Positions 7,061-11,370 of a stretch of DNA of 11,370 bases are shown in pieces. Position numbers and translations under genes: made by a program. The first letter of the stretch is position 1. The number at the start of each line of letters is the position of its first letter. The stretch comes from Gammaproteobacteria bacterium. GTDB taxonomy: Bacteria > Pseudomonadota > Gammaproteobacteria > Poriferisulfidales > Oxydemutatoraceae. The notes under the pieces are model-generated. The model did not search any database. It was not told the origin of the DNA and worked only from the letters and a program-made list of their open reading frames with translations. The stretch lies in contig RKSI01000148.1 of assembly GCA_007570905.1 (NCBI GenBank), positions 1-11,370 of the forward strand, given 5' to 3'.

Positions 7061-8242
7061 ATGGCGAAGGAGTTTCACCGCATCCGGCGCCTGCCGCCAT
7101 ATGTCTTCGACATCGTCAACCGTCTGAAGCGCGAGGCGCGGGCGCGCGGCGAGGATGTCGTGGACTTCGGCATGGGCAACCCGGACCAGCCGGCGCCGCA
7201 GCATGTCATCGCCAAACTGGTCGAGGCGGCGCAGCGCCGGGACACGCACCGCTATTCAATGTCGCGCGGCATTCCGCGGCTGCGCGCGGCGGTGTGCAAC
7301 TGGTACCGGCGCAAGTTTGATGTGGAACTGGACCCCGAAAGCGAGGCCATCGTCACCATCGGCTCCAAGGAGGGGCTGGCGCACCTGGCGCTGGCGATGC
7401 TCGAGCCGGGCGACCGCGTGCTGGTGCCGAACCCGGCCTATCCGATACATCCGTACGGCTGCGTCATCGCCGGCGCCGACATTCAATACATCCCGATTCT
7501 GTCGGTGGACGATTTTTTCCCGGCGTTGGTCAAGGCCATCCGCGACGCCTGGCCGAAGCCGAAACTGCTGATATTGAATTTCCCGACCAACCCGACGACC
7601 GCCTGCGTCGAAGCCGGGTTTTTTGAGCAGGTCGTCGAGGTCGCTCTGGAGCACCGCATCTGGGTCATCAACGACCTGGCCTACGCCGAACTGGTGTTTG
7701 ACGGTTACCGCGCGCCTTCCATCCTGCAGGTGCCGCGCGCGCGTGAAATCGCCGTGGAATTCTATTCGCTGTCGAAAACCTATAATATGCCCGGCTGGCG
7801 GGTGGGTTTCATGTGCGGCAACGCAGACTTGGTGTCGGCGCTGTCGCGCATCAAGTCGTACCTGGATTACGGCATGTTCATGCCGGTGCAGATTGCCGCC
7901 ATCAGCGCGCTTGAGGGGCCGCAGGATTGCGTCGAGCAGACGCGGCAACTGTACTGCAAGCGCCGCGATGTGCTGTGCGAGGGGCTGGCCAACGCCGGCT
8001 GGGAGTTTGACAAGCCGCGCGCGACGATGTTTGTGTGGGCGCCGCTGCCGGAGGAGTTTCGCGCGATGGGGTCGCTTGAATTCGCCAAGATGCTGCTTGA
8101 ACGCGCGCATGTCGCGGTTTCTCCGGGCGTCGGCTTCGGCGAATACGGCGACGGCCATCTGCGCTTCAGCCTCATTGAGAACGAGCAGCGCATTCGCCAG
8201 GCGGTGCGCAACATCAGGAGAACATTGGGAGGAACAAAGTGA
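7061..8242 (+). CDS. alaC: Alanine-forming aminotransferase AlaC (class I/II, PLP-dependent)
   Basis: AlaC makes alanine from pyruvate with glutamate as amino donor in the cytoplasm. The 393-residue product tracks the E. coli protein from its start: RLPPYVF (10-16), DFGMGNPD (35-42), DTHRYSMSRGIPRLR (61-75), IVTIGSKEGLAHL (97-109), VPNPAYPIHPYG (122-133), the Asn-Pro loop NFPTNP (173-178), NDLAYAELVFDG (204-215), and SLSKTYNMPGWRVGF (236-250), where Lys239 binds pyridoxal phosphate. Residues near the C-terminus (VSPGVGFGEYG) also match. Start ATG 7061 lies four bases after the nlpD stop; only a weak AGG precedes it, so coupling is likely. The stop overlaps the hom start as GTGA. An alaC-hom-thrC order is, to my recollection, widespread in beta- and gammaproteobacteria. 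A relaxed substrate range is possible, but AlaC is the best call. Confidence 0.92.
   Translation: MAKEFHRIRRLPPYVFDIVNRLKREARARGEDVVDFGMGNPDQPAPQHVIAKLVEAAQRRDTHRYSMSRGIPRLRAAVCNWYRRKFDVELDPESEAIVTIGSKEGLAHLALAMLEPGDRVLVPNPAYPIHPYGCVIAGADIQYIPILSVDDFFPALVKAIRDAWPKPKLLILNFPTNPTTACVEAGFFEQVVEVALEHRIWVINDLAYAELVFDGYRAPSILQVPRAREIAVEFYSLSKTYNMPGWRVGFMCGNADLVSALSRIKSYLDYGMFMPVQIAAISALEGPQDCVEQTRQLYCKRRDVLCEGLANAGWEFDKPRATMFVWAPLPEEFRAMGSLEFAKMLLERAHVAVSPGVGFGEYGDGHLRFSLIENEQRIRQAVRNIRRTLGGTK
8227..8232 (+). promoter_or_regulatory. Strong ribosome-binding site that fixes the hom GTG start
   Basis: GGGAGG lies six bases before GTG 8239, inside the last codons of alaC. It is one of the strongest Shine-Dalgarno matches in the window and decides for the GTG start that overlaps the alaC stop. 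Confidence 0.8.
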
Positions 8243-9573
8243 AACCGGTTTCGGTGGGCCTGCTGGGGCTTGGCACCGTCGGCTGCGGCACGCTGAATGT
8301 GCTGGCGCGCAACGCCGATGAAATCAGGCGCCGCGCCGGGCGCAGCATCGAGGTCAGGCGCGCGGTGGCGCGCGACCTCAAGCGGCGGCGCGCGGCGGAT
8401 TTGAGCGGCATCGCGCTGTCGGACAACCCGGACGATGTCGTCAACGATGCCGGCATTGATGTCGTCGTCGAGTTGTTCGGCGGCCTCGACCCGGCGCACG
8501 GGCTGATTCTGCGCGCCATTGACAACGGCAAGCACGTGGTGACGGCGAACAAGGCGCTGATTGCGGATTACGGCCAGGAGATTTTCGAGGCGGCGCAGCG
8601 GCGCGGCGTGATGGTCGCGTTTGAGGCGGCGGTTGCCGGCGGCATTCCGATTGTCAAGGCGGTGCGCGAGGGTTTGTCCGGCAACCGCATCGACCGGCTG
8701 GTCGGGATTATCAACGGCACGACGAACTTCATTCTGACGCAGATACGCGACAAACAGCGCAGTTTCGCCGACGCGCTGGCCGAGGCGCAACTGCTGGGCT
8801 ACGCCGAGGCCGACCCGGCGTTTGATGTGAACGGCATCGACGCCGCGCACAAACTGACGATTATCGCGGCGACGGCCTTCGGCATTCCGCTGCAATTCGG
8901 CAATGTGCACATCGAGGGGCTGGCCGACATGGATAGCCGCGATGTTCTCTACGCCGGCGAACTCGACTGCCGCATCAAGCATCTGGCGATTGCGAAACGC
9001 ACGCGCGGCGGCATTGAACTGCGAGTGCACCCGACATTGATACGCGGCGACTCGATGCTGGCCAATGTCGAGGGCGTGATGAACGCGGTGATGGTGGACG
9101 GCGACGCGGCGGGGCCGACGCTGTACTACGGCGCCGGCGCCGGCGCCGAGCCGACCGCGTCGGCGGTCGTGGCCGACCTGATTGATGTGGTGCGGGCGCT
9201 GACATCCGACCCGGAAAACCGCGTGCCGCACCTGGCTTTTCAGCCCGGCGCGCTGTCGGATGTGCCGGTGCTTGACATCGGCGATGTGGTTACCGCGTAT
9301 TACCTGCGCCTGCAGGTGAAGGACGAGCCGGGCGTGCTGGCGGCGATCACGCGCGTGCTCGGCGACCTGAACATCAGCATTGAGGCGGTGATGCAGAAGG
9401 AAACCAGCGGCGACGGCAAGCCGGTGCCGCTGGTGCTGATGACCTACCCGGTGCGCGAACGCGACATGAACGAGGCGGTGGACAGGATACGGGCGCTGGA
9501 CAGCGTGGACGACAAGGTGGTGCGTATCCGGGTGGAGCCGCTGCACGGGGAGGCTTGCGGTGAAAGGGCGTGA
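8239..9573 (+). CDS. hom: Homoserine dehydrogenase (monofunctional, with ACT domain)
   Basis: This enzyme reduces aspartate semialdehyde to homoserine with NAD(P)H, the branch point to threonine and methionine. The 444-residue product has a nucleotide-binding start VGLLGLGTVGCGTL (6-19), TANKALIA (102-109; Lys105), the catalytic stretch EAAVAGGIPIVK (129-140) with GIINGTTNFIL (156-166), and the signature AEADPAFDVNGIDAAHKL (189-206; Lys205). A C-terminal ACT domain (about 353-432) contains VKDEPGVLAAITRVLGDLNI (360-379) and is the expected site for threonine feedback. There is no fused aspartate kinase, unlike E. coli ThrA. The GTG start at 8239 has a strong GGGAGG six bases upstream and overlaps the alaC stop by four bases. 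The 3' end overlaps thrC by 14 bases. The window's single ACGT tetranucleotide lies in this gene (8534-8537). Confidence 0.97.
   Translation: MKPVSVGLLGLGTVGCGTLNVLARNADEIRRRAGRSIEVRRAVARDLKRRRAADLSGIALSDNPDDVVNDAGIDVVVELFGGLDPAHGLILRAIDNGKHVVTANKALIADYGQEIFEAAQRRGVMVAFEAAVAGGIPIVKAVREGLSGNRIDRLVGIINGTTNFILTQIRDKQRSFADALAEAQLLGYAEADPAFDVNGIDAAHKLTIIAATAFGIPLQFGNVHIEGLADMDSRDVLYAGELDCRIKHLAIAKRTRGGIELRVHPTLIRGDSMLANVEGVMNAVMVDGDAAGPTLYYGAGAGAEPTASAVVADLIDVVRALTSDPENRVPHLAFQPGALSDVPVLDIGDVVTAYYLRLQVKDEPGVLAAITRVLGDLNISIEAVMQKETSGDGKPVPLVLMTYPVRERDMNEAVDRIRALDSVDDKVVRIRVEPLHGEACGERA
9547..9553 (+). promoter_or_regulatory. Strong ribosome-binding site that fixes the thrC GTG start
   Basis: GGGGAGG lies six bases before GTG 9560, inside the end of hom. 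It supports a start 14 bases before the hom stop and so a true out-of-phase overlap of the two genes. Confidence 0.8.
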
Positions 9574-10693
9574 CGGCCTGATTGCGGCGTGGGGCGGGCG
9601 TTTGCCGCTTGGCGACGGCGTTGAGCCGGTGTCGTTGTGCGAGGGCGCGACGCCGCTGATACAACTTCGCAACATTCCCGCCGGGCTGAAGACGCCGGTG
9701 GAGATTCATGTCAAATACGAGGGGCTGAACCCGACCGGCTCGTTCAAGGACCGCGGCATGACGGTGGCGGTGACGCAGGCGGTCGGCGAGGGCAGCCGCG
9801 CGCTGATTTGCGCCTCGACCGGCAACACATCGGCTTCGGCGGCGGCCTACGGCGCGCGCGCCGGGCTGGCGGTGTTCGTGCTGATACCGGACGGCAACAT
9901 CGCGCTCGGCAAACTGGCGCAGGCGATTATTGAGGGCGCCGTCGTCGTGCAGATCAAGGGCAACTTCGACCAGGGCATGGAACTGGTCAAGACGCTGGCG
10001 CGGCAGGCGCCGGTTACGCTGGTCAATTCGGTGAATCCGTACCGGTTGCAGGGGCAGAAGACCGCGGCTTTCGAGATTGTCGAGGCGCTGGGCGACGCGC
10101 CGGATTATCACTGCCTGCCGGTAGGCAACGCCGGCAACATTTCGGCTTACTGGATGGGTTATTCCGAGGCCGCCGGGCAGCCGAGCGGCTGCGTTGAAAA
10201 GGCGAAGCAGGCGCTGGGCGGCGCATACCGCTGCGACGGCGGGTCGTTTGCGACGGGGCGCCCGCGAATGCTGGGCTATCAGGCCGCTGGCGCCGCGCCG
10301 ATTGTGCTGGGCAGAAAGGTGGAAAAGCCGGACACCGTCGCCACCGCGATTCGCATCGGCAATCCGCAGAGTTGGGAGATGGCGCTGATGGCGGGCGAGG
10401 AGTCCGGCGGCTGGTTTGACCGCCTGACCGACGAGGAGATTCTGGCGGCGCAGCGGATGCTGGCCGAGCGCGAGGGGATATTCTGCGAGCCGGCCTCGGC
10501 CATTTCAATCGCGGGCCTGCTGAAGGATATCGAGGCCGGCAAGGTCAAGCCCGGCAGCCGCATCGTCTGCACACTGACCGGCCACGGCCTGAAAGACCCG
10601 GATGTGGCAATCCGCCAGGCACAGGGCGAGATAAAGACAGTGGAACCGGAACTGGAGGCGGTAAAAGCGGTGATTGGGGCGCGGCTGGGGTAG
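9560..10693 (+). CDS. thrC: Threonine synthase
   Basis: Threonine synthase converts O-phosphohomoserine to threonine with pyridoxal phosphate, the last step of the pathway. Homoserine kinase, the step between Hom and ThrC, is not in the window. The 377-residue protein belongs to the short Bacillus/Thermus-like type rather than the longer E. coli type. Visible features are CEGATPLIQL (27-36), KYEGLNPTGSFKDRGM (52-67; Lys63 forms the PLP Schiff base), STGNTSASAAAYGARAG (86-102), the phosphate loop PVGNAGNISAYW (187-198), QAAGAAPIVLGR (241-252), TAIRIGNPQSW (262-272) and LTGHGLKDP near the end. Compared with Thermus-type enzymes as I recall them, about 21 extra residues lie between the helix ending at Tyr201 and RPRMLGYQ. 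The GTG start is backed by a strong ribosome-binding site and overlaps hom by 14 bases. Confidence 0.95.
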   Translation: MKGRDGLIAAWGGRLPLGDGVEPVSLCEGATPLIQLRNIPAGLKTPVEIHVKYEGLNPTGSFKDRGMTVAVTQAVGEGSRALICASTGNTSASAAAYGARAGLAVFVLIPDGNIALGKLAQAIIEGAVVVQIKGNFDQGMELVKTLARQAPVTLVNSVNPYRLQGQKTAAFEIVEALGDAPDYHCLPVGNAGNISAYWMGYSEAAGQPSGCVEKAKQALGGAYRCDGGSFATGRPRMLGYQAAGAAPIVLGRKVEKPDTVATAIRIGNPQSWEMALMAGEESGGWFDRLTDEEILAAQRMLAEREGIFCEPASAISIAGLLKDIEAGKVKPGSRIVCTLTGHGLKDPDVAIRQAQGEIKTVEPELEAVKAVIGARLG

Positions 10694-10792
10694 GGCTGTA
10701 ATTGGGCTGCGGCCGGGGCGGAATTGGCTGCCAGATACGGACATTTTTTCGCATTAATCCGCCACCGATTTCGGCGAGTTTTACTCTTTCAT

Positions 10793-10808
10793 AAATATCA
10801 TGATATTT
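10793..10808. repeat. Perfect 16-bp palindrome AAATATCATGATATTT
   Basis: The two 8-base arms are exact reverse complements and meet without a spacer. It lies 119 bases before the ATPase start, in AT-rich DNA that contrasts with the surrounding genes. Such a site fits a dimeric regulator's operator. A hairpin is less likely because there is no loop. A second ATATCA follows at 10818-10823. The role is inferred. Confidence 0.6.
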
Positions 10809-10863
10809 CAATGAGTTATATCACAACATAGCCCGCTAAATTACCAATCAGACGGCCTATAGA

Positions 10864-10923
10864 GTAACAAATGGTCGAGGCATAAAGTAACAAATGGTCG
10901 TCCCTTAAAGGTACAATTGGTCG
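10864..10923 (+). repeat. Three direct repeats spaced 23 bp, immediately before the ATPase gene
   Basis: GTAACAAATGGTCG occurs exactly at 10864-10877 and 10887-10900. A third copy with one deleted and one changed base, GTACAATTGGTCG, is at 10911-10923. The spacing is 23 bases both times, and the last copy ends three bases before the ATG at 10927. The unit is too short and the copies too few for a CRISPR array. Candidates are iterated operators for a regulator of the ATPase gene, or the multiple short repeats found at the ends of some transposons such as the IS21 family. Nothing here decides between them. Confidence 0.75.
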
Positions 10924-10926
10924 TCT

Positions 10927-11370
10927 ATGGGCAGGGACGACAATTACGCGCGGCACATTGAGCCGCGCCTGAAGGAAGCTCTTGAGGATTCTCCCGTTGT
11001 GCTGATTCAGGGAGCGCGCCAGTGCGACAAGACCACGCTTGCCCGGATGGTGGGCGAGCCTGCGGGATATGCCTACAGGAGTTTTGACGATGAGGATACA
11101 CGCAGTTTTGCTGAAACGGATCCCATCGGTTTTGTGCAGAATTTGCCGGAGCACGCCATTCTGGATGAAGTGCAGAAGGTTCCCAGGATTTTTTCATCCC
11201 TTAAGCTGGCGATTGACCGCAACCGCACGCCGGGACGCTTTCTGTTGACCGGCTCGGTGAATGTCCTGCAGGTGCGGCAGATAACCGATTCGCTTGCCGG
11301 ACGCATGGAAATCATCAAACTGCATCCCTTCTCACAAAGTGAACTTGAGCGGACTGCGCCCGGATTTCTT
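10927..11370 (+). CDS. ATP-binding protein of the AAA_14/DUF4143 type (C-terminus off the window)
   Basis: 148 codons are visible from ATG 10927, and the frame is still open at the right edge. The fold is that of the AAA_14/DUF4143 ATPases. A short helix ending in LKEALEDSPVVLIQGARQ leads to the Walker A region (29-36), followed by the Walker B-like HAILDEVQKVP (76-86; Asp80, Glu81), a sensor strand FLLTGSVNV (104-112), and LAGRMEIIKLHPFSQSE, typical of the family. Function is poorly known; such genes are often patchily distributed and horizontally transferred. The Walker A glycine before Lys35 is replaced by Asp34 (GARQCDKT), which may weaken nucleotide binding. An in-frame TAA at 10906-10908 rules out an earlier start far upstream. 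No good ribosome-binding site is visible. Codon use (GCT, CTT, TCC, GGA, AGG) and two AGCT words differ from all other genes here, suggesting recent acquisition. Confidence 0.85.
   Translation, partial: MGRDDNYARHIEPRLKEALEDSPVVLIQGARQCDKTTLARMVGEPAGYAYRSFDDEDTRSFAETDPIGFVQNLPEHAILDEVQKVPRIFSSLKLAIDRNRTPGRFLLTGSVNVLQVRQITDSLAGRMEIIKLHPFSQSELERTAPGFL

Larger units (their letters stand above)
10694..10926. other. AT-richer intergenic stretch between thrC and the ATPase gene
   Basis: This is the longest gap without a supported gene (233 bases). Its first 40 bases are G-rich and resemble the end of thrC. From about 10735 the base composition drops sharply in GC. It holds a T6 run (10743-10748) with no proper hairpin before it, so I do not call a terminator for the thr genes. 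It also holds a perfect palindrome (10793-10808) and three spaced direct repeats (10864-10923). Minus-strand reading frames through it have no recognisable similarity. Confidence 0.6.

Noticed and set aside
7867..9675. A 602-codon minus-strand open frame over alaC, hom and thrC
   Set aside because: It lies antisense to three well-identified genes and has no domain signature. Long antisense frames are expected at this GC content.
10743..10748. T6 run as the terminator of the thr genes
   Set aside because: The only stem before it is 3-4 bp (TGGCTGCCA) and ends nine bases away. This is not a credible intrinsic terminator.
10545..10811. Minus-strand frame starting MKYHDIYERVKL in the AT-rich gap
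   Set aside because: The first 28 residues look protein-like, but the frame then runs antisense into thrC as proline-rich sequence. The ATG falls just after the palindrome with no ribosome-binding site. At best a decayed fragment.
10871..10908. Two five-codon mini-frames (ATG GTC ... TAA) inside the direct repeats, like a leader-peptide array
   Set aside because: They come automatically from the repeated ATGGTC, have no ribosome-binding sites, and have no hairpin that could act as an attenuator.
10864..10923. CRISPR array
   Set aside because: The repeats are only about 14 bases with 9-10-base spacers, and there are three copies. No cas gene is visible.

Overview
The window reads as chromosomal DNA of a GC-rich (about two-thirds GC by eye) bacterium, most likely a gammaproteobacterium. 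The main evidence is the surE-pcm-nlpD gene order and protein sequences that resemble their Escherichia coli counterparts closely (AlaC, MoaE, NlpD). Coding density is very high. Most neighbouring genes overlap or are separated by only a few bases. I see no rRNA, tRNA or CRISPR array.

Layout from left to right. (1) A minus-strand gene for a membrane-anchored or exported protein of unknown function runs off the left edge (1-710). (2) A 70-bp divergent gap holds a good sigma-70-type promoter with a small inverted repeat inside it. It leads to an MFS transporter (781-1986) and then moaE, the large subunit of molybdopterin synthase (2031-2474). (3) Facing moaE tail to tail is a minus-strand pair, an Smr-domain protein followed by moeA (4285-2499), joined by an ATGA overlap. 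The molybdenum-cofactor genes moaE and moeA therefore converge. (4) From 4313 to 10693 there is one unbroken plus-strand run of seven genes with spacings of -4, +7, -1, +4, -4 and -14 bases: surE, pcm, a YqaA/DedA-like membrane protein, nlpD, alaC, hom and thrC. This is almost certainly one transcription unit, at least in part. It joins the repair, stationary-phase and cell-separation cluster (surE-pcm-yqaA-nlpD) to alanine and threonine biosynthesis (alaC-hom-thrC). The rpoS gene that usually follows nlpD in this group is not there. (5) After thrC the character changes. A 233-bp AT-richer non-coding stretch carries a perfect 16-bp palindrome and three 23-bp-spaced direct repeats, and it leads into an AAA_14/DUF4143-type ATPase that runs off the right edge (10927 onward).

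The most interesting signal is not a gene. By my reading the tetranucleotide AGCT is completely absent from bases 1-10976, and ACGT occurs only once in the whole 11.37 kb. For each word I would expect roughly 30 from base composition. Other four-letter palindromes of identical composition (GTAC, CATG, TGCA, TCGA) are common. The codons used instead (GAA/CAA/AAA before CTG; GAT/AAT/CAT before GTN) suggest either avoidance of a restriction site or loss of methylated cytosines by deamination. The ATPase at the right edge has two AGCT words within about 440 bases and a different codon mix. That marks it, with its repeat-bearing leader, as probably recently acquired.
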